The position numbers and the translations under genes were made by a program. This document shows, piece by piece, positions 15,720 to 24,057 of a DNA stretch of 64,000 nt (within the stretch, counting starts at the first letter, position 1; each line of letters starts with the position of its first letter). Location of the stretch: NCBI GenBank assembly GCA_038253325.1, contig JBBSHE010000009.1, forward strand, positions 1 through 64,000, written 5' to 3'. The DNA comes from JBBSHE01 sp038253325. Lineage in GTDB: Bacteria; Actinomycetota; Actinomycetes; Propionibacteriales; Nocardioidaceae. The notes beneath the pieces were generated by a model. The model was not told where the DNA came from, made no database searches, and saw nothing but the letters and a program-made list of their open reading frames with translations.

Positions 15720-17050
15720 CCGATGAGGCTATCGACCGCCGCGATCCGCAGGGTCGAACGCTTGCGGGCCAGCACCGAGCGGTAGGCCGCCAGCGTGTGG
15801 TGTGCGGTCGCGTTCCAGCTGAAGTCCCGTGCGTACGCGGCGCCGGATCTTGCGAGCCGGGCATGAAGTGCGGGGTTGCGAAACAGTTCTTCGACGGCCG
15901 TGGCGTAGTCGGCAGGGCGATGACCTTCGACCAGGACCCCTCCTACGCCGTCGCGCACGGCCGTCGACAGACCGCCGACGTCCGCCGCGACCACGGGCGT
16001 CCCACAGGCCTGCGCCTCGATGGCGACCAAGCCGAACGACTCGTTGTACGACGGCACCGTCACGACGTCGGCGGCTTGGTAGTACGCGGCGAGCTCGCGG
16101 CGCTCCACCGGGTCGAGGAACCGTACGACGTCCGACACACCGAGCTCGTCGGCGAGACGACCAAGCGGATCGGGTTCGTCGACTCCGGTGCCGGATGGGC
16201 CGCCGATCATCAAGACGACGAGGCTGCTGCGGAGGTCCGGACGACGCCGAAGCAGCTCCGCGGCGGCCCTGATCGTGACATCCGGACCCTTGAGCGGCTG
16301 AAGCCGGCCCACGAACATCATCACCTTCGCATCCACGGGGACGGCAACGCGTTCGCGTGCCTGCCGGCGGTCGCCGGGCCTGAACACGTCGAGGTCAACC
16401 CCGGGATGGACCACCTTGACGCGGTCTTCGGGGGCGCCGTAGAGCTCGACCAGCTGACGCGCCTCGGTCCGGGTGTTCGCGAGCAGCAGGTCGGCGGCCT
16501 CGACGACCTGCTCCTCGCCGATCAGGCGAGCCATCGGTTCGGGCCGGTCCCCGGCGGCGAGGGCGGCATTCTTGATCCTCGCCATCGTGTGCATCGTGTG
16601 GACGAGCGGCACACCCCACCGGTCGCTGGCGAGAGCACCGACCTGACCCGACAACCAGTAATGCGAGTGGACGAGGTCGTAGTGCCCGAGTGCGTGGCTG
16701 GCCTCGACCCGCAGCACCTCACGCGCGAACACGCACAGCTGGGCGGGGAGCTCCTGCTTTGTCAGTCCGGTGAACGGCCCCGCGACGATGTGCCGGACCA
16801 GCACACCGGGCGCGATCTCGAACTCCGGAGGAAGGTCACCGGAGGTGGCCCGGGTGAAGATCTCCACGTCGAGCCCGGCCTGCGCGAGCCGGGTCGCGAG
16901 CTCGACCACATACACGTTCATCCCGCCCGCGTCACCGGACCCCGGCTGGTCGAGCGGGGACGTGTGGACACTGATCATCGCTACCCGAGACGGGAAACCC
17001 GGCGCACGCCGGATGCCGGCTGTCTCGACGGCCTTCAGCTCGGGCGTCAT
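15716..17050 (-). CDS. mshA: D-inositol-3-phosphate glycosyltransferase (mycothiol synthesis)
   Basis: A 444-aa GT-B fold glycosyltransferase (family GT4) that joins UDP-GlcNAc and 1L-inositol-1-phosphate in the first step of mycothiol synthesis. MshA-specific features are MISVHTSPLDQPGSGDAGGMNVYV at the N-terminus, VHSHYWLSG, HTMHTMARIKN, VVHPGVDLDVF and the nucleotide-sugar motif VPSYNESFGLVAIEAQACGTPVVA. Length matches known MshA. It overlaps ybjN by 4 bases. With mshD near 49 kb it shows that the host makes mycothiol. Confidence 0.95.
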   Translation of the reverse strand: MTPELKAVETAGIRRAPGFPSRVAMISVHTSPLDQPGSGDAGGMNVYVVELATRLAQAGLDVEIFTRATSGDLPPEFEIAPGVLVRHIVAGPFTGLTKQELPAQLCVFAREVLRVEASHALGHYDLVHSHYWLSGQVGALASDRWGVPLVHTMHTMARIKNAALAAGDRPEPMARLIGEEQVVEAADLLLANTRTEARQLVELYGAPEDRVKVVHPGVDLDVFRPGDRRQARERVAVPVDAKVMMFVGRLQPLKGPDVTIRAAAELLRRRPDLRSSLVVLMIGGPSGTGVDEPDPLGRLADELGVSDVVRFLDPVERRELAAYYQAADVVTVPSYNESFGLVAIEAQACGTPVVAADVGGLSTAVRDGVGGVLVEGHRPADYATAVEELFRNPALHARLARSGAAYARDFSWNATAHHTLAAYRSVLARKRSTLRIAAVDSLIG

Positions 17051-17183
17051 CGGTCGATCGTCCTCCGTTGAAACTTCAACGTGCCGACCCTACCCCGCCG
17101 TCAAAGCGACACCCACGACGCCGGAGGCTGGTGCCGACACCCAACCCGCCGCCCGGCGCGAGGCGGCCCGTCCTCGAGTCGGG

Positions 17184-18107
17184 TCAGCAGGGTCCGGGTC
17201 CGCCGTACCGGAACGACGCCCGGGTGACCGAGACCGACTTGTACCAGCGTGGATTCGAGACGGAGTACGGCATCAGGCGAGGCGTCACCCGGGTGCCCGC
17301 CAGCGTGTAGTAGTACGCCCGCGCGCCGCTCGTCTTCGTAGGCAGGTGCCCGTTGCCCATGTCGATGCATCGACCGCTGGGCTGGAACGCAACCTCGCCG
17401 AACACCTGGACCTGGTTGGCGCGCTTGAACGTGCCGTTCCAGAGCCGGTCCGGGTAGTAGCCCGACCGCTTGCGGTTGACGTACAGGATCCAACGGTGGT
17501 TCTTGTGGATGTATCCGACCCGGACCGTGGTGTGGGGTCTCAGCACCGTGCCGGGTCGAAGCCCGGGGCCTTCGCGCACGAAGCCGGGGCACTGGAGGTT
17601 GTAGCACTGCGCGTCTCCGTGGTTGTTCCACCAGAACGAGAACAGCCGGACGTTGCGGTGACCGTTTCCGCGCAGCCAGCCCGCCTCGATGTATGTCCCC
17701 GTCGAACCCGCCTTGCGGATCGCGATCTCGGCCAGCGAGTGGTCGTTGTTGGCGAACATGATGTCGCCGGGAGCGTGCACCGTCAACCGCACACCTGAGC
17801 CGTTCGGTCGCGATCCACGCGCGAAGGTCTGGATCGCCGGCGCGTAACGGTACGCGTACGAGGCGTTGGCGCTCACTGGCTGTGCCAGCACCCGGGGCGC
17901 GGGAGGCGCCCGATGCGTACCCGCGCGGTCAACGGCTCGGCTGCTGTGCTGCGCCGCTGACGGCGTGCCAGCGGACGAAGCATCGGTTGAGCCCGCGCCG
18001 GCGGACGAGACGCCGGGTGCGGAGCCACCGAGTGACGCGGCACCGGCGACCCCGAAGGCGGTGGCGGTCACCGAGAGAGCGGCGACCTTGACAAGCTGAT
18101 GGCGCAT
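17184..18107 (-). CDS. Secreted neprosin-like domain protein
   Basis: A 307-aa protein with a signal peptide (about 1-28, VKVAALSVTATAFGVAGAA), a Ser/Ala/Thr-rich linker (about 30-75) and a C-terminal beta-rich domain. Segments SGYYPDRLWNGTF, VQVFGEVAF and MGNGHLPT resemble the plant-type neprosin (DUF239) pattern of a GYWP-LF segment, a G-G-E-V strand and M-G-S-G-H-F. Neprosins are glutamic prolyl endopeptidases; the Glu in VFGEVA would be one catalytic residue and one in TYIEAGW a candidate for the other. Cysteines in QCYNLQC, RCID and the terminal GPC may form disulfides. Activity is an inference from weak similarity. Confidence 0.6.
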   Translation of the reverse strand: MRHQLVKVAALSVTATAFGVAGAASLGGSAPGVSSAGAGSTDASSAGTPSAAQHSSRAVDRAGTHRAPPAPRVLAQPVSANASYAYRYAPAIQTFARGSRPNGSGVRLTVHAPGDIMFANNDHSLAEIAIRKAGSTGTYIEAGWLRGNGHRNVRLFSFWWNNHGDAQCYNLQCPGFVREGPGLRPGTVLRPHTTVRVGYIHKNHRWILYVNRKRSGYYPDRLWNGTFKRANQVQVFGEVAFQPSGRCIDMGNGHLPTKTSGARAYYYTLAGTRVTPRLMPYSVSNPRWYKSVSVTRASFRYGGPGPC

Positions 18108-18247
18108 GACCCGACTCTACGATCCACGAAGGTCATGGGCCGCCGGTTCCGGCAGATAGGATCGTTCAGCGCCGTCATCCAAACGTCCACGACCGGCCCC
18201 CGGCGTCGCCCGTACGCTCCGCACCAATGAGGGGACATCTGTCAGCC

Positions 18248-20134
18248 ATGCCCTCAGCTGTCGCCAGTCGCTCGACGAGAGCAGATCTGCGCAACGTCGC
18301 GATCGTCGCGCATGTCGACCACGGCAAGACGACGCTGGTCGACGCGATGTTGTGGCAGACCGGTGCGTTTCGGGTCGGAGCAGATGTCGAGGACCGGGTG
18401 ATGGACTCCGGCGACCTCGAGCGCGAGAAGGGAATCACGATCCTCGCCAAGAACACCGCAGTGAGATGGACGAGCGTTCACGGTCCCGTCACGATCAACA
18501 TCATCGACACACCTGGGCACGCGGACTTCGGTGGCGAGGTCGAGCGTGGACTGTCGATGGTCGATGGTGTCGTCCTGCTCGTCGACGCATCCGAAGGTCC
18601 CCTTCCGCAGACCCGGTTCGTGCTCCGGAAGGCGCTGGCCTCGCGCCTGCCGGTCGTTCTCGTGGTCAACAAGGTCGACCGTCCCGATGCCCGGATCACC
18701 GAGGTCGTCAACGAGACGTACGAGCTGTTCCTCGACCTGCTCGACACCGACCCCTCCGGCGACTCGCTCGACTTCCCGGTCGTGTACGCGTCGGCGAAAA
18801 GCGGTCGGGCCTCCTTGCACCAGCCGCGTGACGGCGAGCAGCCCGACTCTCCCGACTTGGAACCACTGTTCCGTACGATCATCGACACTGTTCCGGCCCC
18901 CGTGCATACCGAAGGGTCACCTCTGCAAGCGCAGGTCACCAACCTGGACGCGTCGCCGTTCCTCGGGCGGCTCGCGCTCTGCCGCATCCACGAAGGCACG
19001 ATCCGCAAGGGACAGCCGGCCGCATGGTGCCGGCGTGACGGCACCATCGAGCGAGTGCGGATCAGCGAGCTGCTGATGACCGAAGCGCTGGAACGCAGAT
19101 CGGTCGACAATGCCGGACCTGGTGACATCATCGCGGTCGCCGGGATCCCCGAGATCACGATCGGCGAGACGCTCGCCGATCCCGACAGCCCGGTCCCCCT
19201 TCCGCTCATCACGATCGACGAACCGGCGATCTCGATGACGATCGGCATCAACACCTCTCCGTTGGCGGGCCGGGTCAAGGGCAACAAGGTCACCGCCCGA
19301 CTCGTCACGGACCGGCTGGACCGGGAGCTCGTCGGCAATGTCTCGATCCGGGTGCTCCCGACCGAGCGTCCGGACACCTGGGAGGTCCAAGGTCGAGGCG
19401 AGCTGGCGCTCGCGATCCTCGTCGAGCAGATGCGCCGCGAGGGCTACGAGCTGACCGTCGGCAAACCGCAGGTCGTCACCCGGCAGATCGACGGCCTCGT
19501 ACACGAACCGTTCGAGCGGCTCACGGTCGATTGTCCGGAGGATTATCTCGGGGTGGTGACACAGCTGCTGGCGGTCCGGAAAGGCCGGATGGAACAGCTG
19601 GTCAACCACGGCACGGGTTGGGTCCGGATGGAGTTCATCGTTCCGGCTCGCGGGCTGATCGGATTCCGCACCGACTTTCTCACCGACACCCGGGGAACTG
19701 GCATCGCCCATCACGTGTTCGACGGCTACGAACGCTGGTCGGGCAACCTGCGTACCCGTCCCACTGGCTCGCTCGTCGCCGACCGAGCAGGCGTCTCGAC
19801 GTCGTACGCAATGTTCAAGCTTCAGGAGCGAGGGACGCTGTTTGTGGCGCCGACCACCCAGGTCTACGAGGGGATGGTCGTTGGTGAGAACAGCCGCGCC
19901 GACGACATGGACGTCAACATCACCAAGGAGAAGAAGCTCACCAACGTCCGGTCGTCGACCGGTGAGGAGCTCGAGCGTCTGGTCCCTCCACGGGTGCTAT
20001 CACTCGAGCAGTCACTCGAGTTCTGCCGCGAGGACGAGTGCGTCGAGGTGACCCCGGACGCCGCCCGGATCCGCAAGGTCGAGCTCAGCGCCGCCGAGCG
20101 GGCGAAGCACCGCGGACGGCTCCGCAAGAGCTGA
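18248..20134 (+). CDS. typA: Translational GTPase TypA/BipA
   Basis: A 628-aa ribosome-associated GTPase. G-domain motifs are clear: AHVDHGKTTLVDAML (P-loop), EREKGITI (switch I), DTPGHADFGGEVER (G3), NKVDR (G4) and SAK (G5). Domains II, III, V and the C-terminal TypA-specific domain follow, with RGRGELALAILVEQMRREGYEL-like and FVAPTTQVYEGM segments typical of BipA. It is involved in ribosome assembly and stress adaptation. Start: ATG at 18248 gives the family N-terminus; an ATG at 18227 adds seven residues. Downstream it converges on the DUF2516 gene with only 9 bases between the stops. Confidence 0.94.
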   Translation: MPSAVASRSTRADLRNVAIVAHVDHGKTTLVDAMLWQTGAFRVGADVEDRVMDSGDLEREKGITILAKNTAVRWTSVHGPVTINIIDTPGHADFGGEVERGLSMVDGVVLLVDASEGPLPQTRFVLRKALASRLPVVLVVNKVDRPDARITEVVNETYELFLDLLDTDPSGDSLDFPVVYASAKSGRASLHQPRDGEQPDSPDLEPLFRTIIDTVPAPVHTEGSPLQAQVTNLDASPFLGRLALCRIHEGTIRKGQPAAWCRRDGTIERVRISELLMTEALERRSVDNAGPGDIIAVAGIPEITIGETLADPDSPVPLPLITIDEPAISMTIGINTSPLAGRVKGNKVTARLVTDRLDRELVGNVSIRVLPTERPDTWEVQGRGELALAILVEQMRREGYELTVGKPQVVTRQIDGLVHEPFERLTVDCPEDYLGVVTQLLAVRKGRMEQLVNHGTGWVRMEFIVPARGLIGFRTDFLTDTRGTGIAHHVFDGYERWSGNLRTRPTGSLVADRAGVSTSYAMFKLQERGTLFVAPTTQVYEGMVVGENSRADDMDVNITKEKKLTNVRSSTGEELERLVPPRVLSLEQSLEFCREDECVEVTPDAARIRKVELSAAERAKHRGRLRKS

Positions 20135-20143
20135 CCGAGCGAT

Positions 20144-20434
20144 CTACCGCTGCGACAACTGCCGGAGCGCCGGTCGTACGTCCGCGAGATAGACGAGTGC
20201 CGCGACGGTGCCGATCAGGTTGAGGAAGTGCAGCGGAGACGGAATGACCACCTGCAAGGCGAGGAACACCGCCAGCAGGAGCAGCCAGAACGCCTTGTTC
20301 TGCTTGTCTGCGGCGACATACAGCTCGTCCTTGCGAATGACCGCGTCGACAAGCGCGAACACCTTGACGAGCAGCAACCCGTAGAACAGAACCAGCGTGA
20401 CCTGGTCTTCGATCAGGAACGGAGACGGCACCAT
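20144..20434 (-). CDS. DUF2516 family small membrane protein
   Basis: A 96-aa protein with three hydrophobic stretches (about 10-30, 48-64, 68-86) and the family segment FALVDAVIRKDELYVAADKQNKAFW. DUF2516 proteins are conserved in actinobacteria, typically next to hbhA and an XRE regulator (Rv0474-Rv0476 order), exactly as here. Function unknown. Confidence 0.85.
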   Translation of the reverse strand: MVPSPFLIEDQVTLVLFYGLLLVKVFALVDAVIRKDELYVAADKQNKAFWLLLLAVFLALQVVIPSPLHFLNLIGTVAALVYLADVRPALRQLSQR

Positions 20435-20510
20435 CTCAGGGTAACTCGCAGGCGACGGCGGATGACCGAACCCCTCGGGCTCGAGCCAATCGACTCCAGG
20501 CGCTCGAGCG

Positions 20511-21281
20511 TCAGGTCTTCTTGACGGTGTTCTTGGCAGCCGCGCGCTTGACGGTGTTCTTGGCCGCCGCGCTGCTCACTCCCGAGGGCTTCACCGCCGA
20601 GCGAGGTGCCTTCGGCCGCTGCGTGGTCGTGCTCCTCGCCGCCGACTTCTTGGCGGTCGTCGGCTTCGCCGTCGACTTCTGCGCGGCTGTGGCCTTCGTT
20701 GTCGCCTTGGGCGCGGTCGCACGCCTCGCGGACGGCGGCGTCGGCACGGAAGGTGCCGGCGTTGACGCCGTCCGCGGCGGCGCATTCGTGGTGGCACCCG
20801 GAGTGGACGGCGGATTCTCGTCCTGACTCACCACCCGCTTGCCCCGAGAGGCGAGATCCTCGTACGTGCTCACCGCACCAGTGAGCAGGTCCGCCCATGC
20901 CGCCTGTGCCTTCGCCGGAAAGGCCGAGACGTCCGTGGGTACGGCCCGGACGTCGTCGGCCAGCGTCGCGACGTACGCGGCGGCCTTCTGCTGCGCCCTT
21001 TCTGCGAGGGCCCTGGCTTCGTCGGCGAGCGCCGCGACGTCGATCTGACGCGGGTCCAGTGTCCGCGGGTCGAACGCCGGCGCCTCGGACGAGGCATCGT
21101 CGACGTCGGACGGGCCGGTCTCCATCTTGGAGAGCCGGTCGGTGACGTCTGCCCGGACACTTCGGAGCGTCTCGACGGCGAGGTCTCCTGCACCGACGAG
21201 CGCGGCAAATGGAGTCGACTGCTTGAGGCTGTCGACGGCGGACTTGATGGACGTCTCGAACGTGGAGGGCATGTTGATCAT
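20511..21281 (-). CDS. hbhA: HbhA-like protein with Ala/Lys/Thr-rich C-terminal tail
   Basis: A 256-aa protein related to the mycobacterial heparin-binding haemagglutinin. The N-terminal half (about 1-140) is predicted helical, with Ala-rich heptad-like stretches (AALADEARALAERAQQKAAAYVA). The C-terminal 80 residues are a low-complexity basic tail of repeated A/K/T/P (APKATTKATAAQKSTAK, AAAKNTVKRAAAKNTVKK), comparable to the heparin-binding repeats. In free-living actinobacteria it may act in membrane or envelope interaction rather than adhesion. The ATG at 21281 overlaps the XRE gene stop (ATGA); ATG 21272 is an alternative with a better spaced AAGG. The gene order XRE-hbhA-DUF2516 supports the name. 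Confidence 0.75.
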   Translation of the reverse strand: MINMPSTFETSIKSAVDSLKQSTPFAALVGAGDLAVETLRSVRADVTDRLSKMETGPSDVDDASSEAPAFDPRTLDPRQIDVAALADEARALAERAQQKAAAYVATLADDVRAVPTDVSAFPAKAQAAWADLLTGAVSTYEDLASRGKRVVSQDENPPSTPGATTNAPPRTASTPAPSVPTPPSARRATAPKATTKATAAQKSTAKPTTAKKSAARSTTTQRPKAPRSAVKPSGVSSAAAKNTVKRAAAKNTVKKT

Positions 21282-21688
21282 CCTTGTCTTGCTTCAAGAG
21301 GGTCGGCGGCTGCCTCGGGGGTTGAAGAGTGGCGGGCGGTCTCGCGCCGGAACGACGCATAGATGTCGAGCAGCACGTTCTTCTGCCGCTCGTTCAGCTC
21401 GGGATCGGCAAGGACCGCCATCTCGACGGAGCGCTCGCCGTCCTCGTCGGGGTCCCAGATCCCTGCCCGCACGTACAACGTCTCCGCCGAGATGCGCAAT
21501 GCCTTGGCCAGTTGCTGGAGTACCTCGGCCGACGGTTTGCGCAGGCCACGCTCGATCTGGCTGAGGTAAGGGTTCGAGACGCCGGCCTGCTCGGCCAGCT
21601 GCCTGAGCGTCAACCGCGCGAACGACCGTTGCTCCCGCAGGTACTCGCCGAGTGACTCGACGGTCCTACCCACTCTGATACTGGCCAC
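21278..21688 (-). CDS. XRE-family transcriptional regulator
   Basis: A 136-aa regulator with an N-terminal Cro/CI helix-turn-helix (about 10-65: LGEYLREQRSFARLTLRQLAEQAGVSNPYLSQIERG) and a short C-terminal region of unknown role. It is the homologue, by position and sequence type, of Rv0474 upstream of hbhA. The GTG at 21688 is taken as the start, leaving the 7-bp inverted repeat at 21700-21725 just upstream, which is a likely autoregulatory operator. It is translationally coupled to hbhA. Confidence 0.85.
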   Translation of the reverse strand: MASIRVGRTVESLGEYLREQRSFARLTLRQLAEQAGVSNPYLSQIERGLRKPSAEVLQQLAKALRISAETLYVRAGIWDPDEDGERSVEMAVLADPELNERQKNVLLDIYASFRRETARHSSTPEAAADPLEARQG

Positions 21689-21699
21689 GAGGACATTCT

Positions 21700-21725
21700 G
21701 CTTGCAATTGTTAGCGGATGCAAGC
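21700..21725. promoter_or_regulatory. Inverted repeat before XRE gene (likely operator)
   Basis: GCTTGCA at 21700-21706 and TGCAAGC at 21719-21725 form a perfect 7-bp inverted repeat with a 12-bp spacer. It is 12 bp upstream of the XRE regulator start and lies in the short gap to the convergent-side asparaginase gene. Position suggests autoregulation by the XRE protein; this is inference. Confidence 0.55.
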
Positions 21726-21763
21726 TCGCCCACGGGAATCCGCCACAACAACCGCGGGCACGG

Positions 21764-22708
21764 TCACAGGGCTGACCGCAGCCGGCCGACCTCTGCGGTA
21801 CCGCCGAGCAGCGGTGCGTCACCGGTTGCGCGTACGGCCTCGGAGTCGAGGCCCATCCGGGCCAGCACCGCGGCCATCACGACCGGCCGGGCCCGGGGAT
21901 GGCCGTCGTCCACCTTGAGGGCGACAGCCCGGCCGTCGGGGAGCGCGACTGCGTAGCAGGCTTCCGCGCCGGCCTTCGCGATCGCCCCGGGGAGGGCGCG
22001 GAGCAACGCCGCCTCGTCGCGCCTGCTTCCGCTGACGTACTCGGGAAAGGCGATGATCGCGTCGGCGACCCGGCGTTCGGGCGATCCGGGCCTGGCGACG
22101 ATAAGCGTCCGAAACGCCCGGGCAAGCCCGCAGAGCGACGCACTGAACAGCGGAGCCCCGCAGCCGTCGACACCGGTCGCGACAATCGGTTCGCCGACAG
22201 CCTTGGAGAAGGTCGACGCAAGCGCCCGCTGCAAGGGGTGATCGGGATCACGGTAGGACGCCGTCGGCCAGCCGTTGACCACGCAGGTCGCCAGCATCGC
22301 GGCGTGCTTTCCCGAGCAGTTCATCGCGACCGGGGACTTGTTCAGGCCGGCGCGCAGGTACTCGACTCGCGCGGTCTCGTCCAGGGGGAAGTCCGGCGGC
22401 GTCTGCAAATCCGACTCCCCGAGACCCGATCCCGCGAGGATTGCGCGCACCGCCTCGAGATGAAATGGCTCACCAGAATGGCTCGCAACCGCGACCGCGA
22501 GCTGGGGACCTTCGATCCGCAGACCGAGGCGTACCATGCCGAGTCCCTGGATCGGCTTGTTGCACGACCGGGGGAAGATCGGAAGATCGGAGTCACCGAT
22601 CGCCCACTCGACCGAACCGTCGGAGTCCAAGACGACCACGTGGCCGCGGTGGTGACCCTCGACGAACCCGGACCGTACGACGTCGATCAGAATTTCCGGG
22701 TCGCGCAC
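21764..22708 (-). CDS. Asparaginase II family protein
   Basis: A 314-aa protein of the asparaginase_II family (PF06089-type, unrelated in fold to the classical two-domain asparaginases). Segments seen: VRSGFVEGHHRGHVVVLDSDG at the start, PRSCNKPIQGLGMV with the family SCxKPxQ pattern, VAVASHSGEPFHLEAVR, NCSGKHAAML and GVDGCGAPLFSASL. Predicted to hydrolyse L-asparagine. The GTG at 22708 gives the standard N-terminus; the divergent APS kinase start is only 42 bp away, so the two promoters must overlap. Confidence 0.85.
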   Translation of the reverse strand: MRDPEILIDVVRSGFVEGHHRGHVVVLDSDGSVEWAIGDSDLPIFPRSCNKPIQGLGMVRLGLRIEGPQLAVAVASHSGEPFHLEAVRAILAGSGLGESDLQTPPDFPLDETARVEYLRAGLNKSPVAMNCSGKHAAMLATCVVNGWPTASYRDPDHPLQRALASTFSKAVGEPIVATGVDGCGAPLFSASLCGLARAFRTLIVARPGSPERRVADAIIAFPEYVSGSRRDEAALLRALPGAIAKAGAEACYAVALPDGRAVALKVDDGHPRARPVVMAAVLARMGLDSEAVRATGDAPLLGGTAEVGRLRSAL

Positions 22709-22750
22709 ATCGGCGAACTTTACCGGCCATCGGCTGGCACACTGTCGGGC

Positions 22751-24052
22751 GTGCCCCAGCAGACTCGGCCACCGGTCGGTGACCCGATCCGCCTGCCGCA
22801 GTGGACGCCGTCGCCGCGCGAGTCCGACGACCTCGAGCTGCTGACGATGGGCGTGCTCGCTCCGATGGACGGCTTCGTGGTCCCGACAGACGGCAAGCCG
22901 ACGATCACCCTCGCCGTCGACTCCGAGACCGCCGCGAGTGCGGTGACGGCCGGATCGGTCCAGCTTCTCGATCCCGAGGGTGTCCTCCTGGGCAGGCTCG
23001 ACGTCGAAGCGACGTACCAGGCAGACCGCGGGCAGACCGGCCTGGCCGGCCCGGTCCGGGACAGCCGGCCGCGCGAGTTCGGCCCGTTTCGGCGTTTCCA
23101 CCTGACGCCCGCTGCCGCGGCGGCCTCGTACGACCCGGGGGCCGCGCTCGGCGTCGTCGTACGGCGTCCGCTGAACGCCGCCGACCTCGACACCATCGGG
23201 ATGGCCGCCGACGGACGCGACGTCGTCCTGCTCGCGTTCGCCGGAACCGGGTCACCGTGCGGGGTGACGGCTCCCGCCCTGGTCAGGACGACGCTGGCAG
23301 CAGCGGCCCTGCTCCCCCGCGCGACGACTGTTGCGGTCGCGGTCGCACGTCACGGTGATCCGACGACCGACCACTGGCTCGAACAGATTGTCGCGACCGC
23401 GTACGCCGGCGACGTCCTGCTGCTCCGGCCGCGAGAGGGGGCGTCACCGGCAACCATCGCCGCGATCGTCGAGCGAGATCAGCCCCGACGGGACCGACGA
23501 GGTCTCGTGGTGTTCTTCACGGGCCTGTCCGGGTCGGGGAAGTCGACGCTGGCGCGGGCGCTGACCGACCATCTGCTGGAGACCGGCGAACGCACCGTCA
23601 CGTCTCTGGACGGGGACGTCGTCCGGCACCTGCTCTCGAAGGGACTCGGGTTCAGCCGGGAGGACCGGGAGACGAACATCATCCGGATCGGTTTCGTTGC
23701 GGCCGAGATCTCCCGGCACGGAGGGACGGCGATCTGTTCGCCGATCGCACCATTCGCAGCCACTCGGGCCCGGGTCCGCGAGCTGGTCGAAGACGCCGGG
23801 GGCGGGCTCGTGCTCGTCCACGTGGCGACCCCGCTCAAGGAGTGCGAACGCCGCGACCGCAAGGGTCTCTACCGCCGCGCCCGCGCCGGGGAGATCCCCG
23901 AGTTCACCGGCATCTCGTCGCCATACGAGATCCCAGTCGACGCCGACCTGACGATCGACACCAGCGGTCGCACGGTGGCCGACTGCCTCGAGGAGATCAT
24001 CGGCCACCTGTCGAACGAGGGCTGGCTGACCGCACCGAGCGACGGGGAGTAA
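22751..24052 (+). CDS. cysC: Adenylyl-sulfate kinase with N-terminal degenerate ATP-sulfurylase-like domain
   Basis: A 433-aa two-domain protein. Residues 1 to about 240 look like an ATP-sulfurylase N-terminal/PUA-like region (LLTMGVLAPMDGFV, DPEGVLLGRLDV) plus a reduced catalytic part that lacks the family HxxH-type (HNPxH/GRDHAG) motif. The C-terminal 190 residues are APS kinase: P-loop FFTGLSGSGKSTLARAL, SLDGDVVRHLLSKGLGFSREDR, FVAAEISRHGGTAICSPIAP and GLYRRARAGEIPEFTGISSPYE. It makes PAPS from APS. The true ATP sulfurylase is encoded by cysD/cysN 1 kb downstream, so the N-terminal domain is probably structural or regulatory. GTG start at 22751. Confidence 0.87.
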   Translation: MPQQTRPPVGDPIRLPQWTPSPRESDDLELLTMGVLAPMDGFVVPTDGKPTITLAVDSETAASAVTAGSVQLLDPEGVLLGRLDVEATYQADRGQTGLAGPVRDSRPREFGPFRRFHLTPAAAAASYDPGAALGVVVRRPLNAADLDTIGMAADGRDVVLLAFAGTGSPCGVTAPALVRTTLAAAALLPRATTVAVAVARHGDPTTDHWLEQIVATAYAGDVLLLRPREGASPATIAAIVERDQPRRDRRGLVVFFTGLSGSGKSTLARALTDHLLETGERTVTSLDGDVVRHLLSKGLGFSREDRETNIIRIGFVAAEISRHGGTAICSPIAPFAATRARVRELVEDAGGGLVLVHVATPLKECERRDRKGLYRRARAGEIPEFTGISSPYEIPVDADLTIDTSGRTVADCLEEIIGHLSNEGWLTAPSDGE

Positions 24053-24057
24053 TACGC

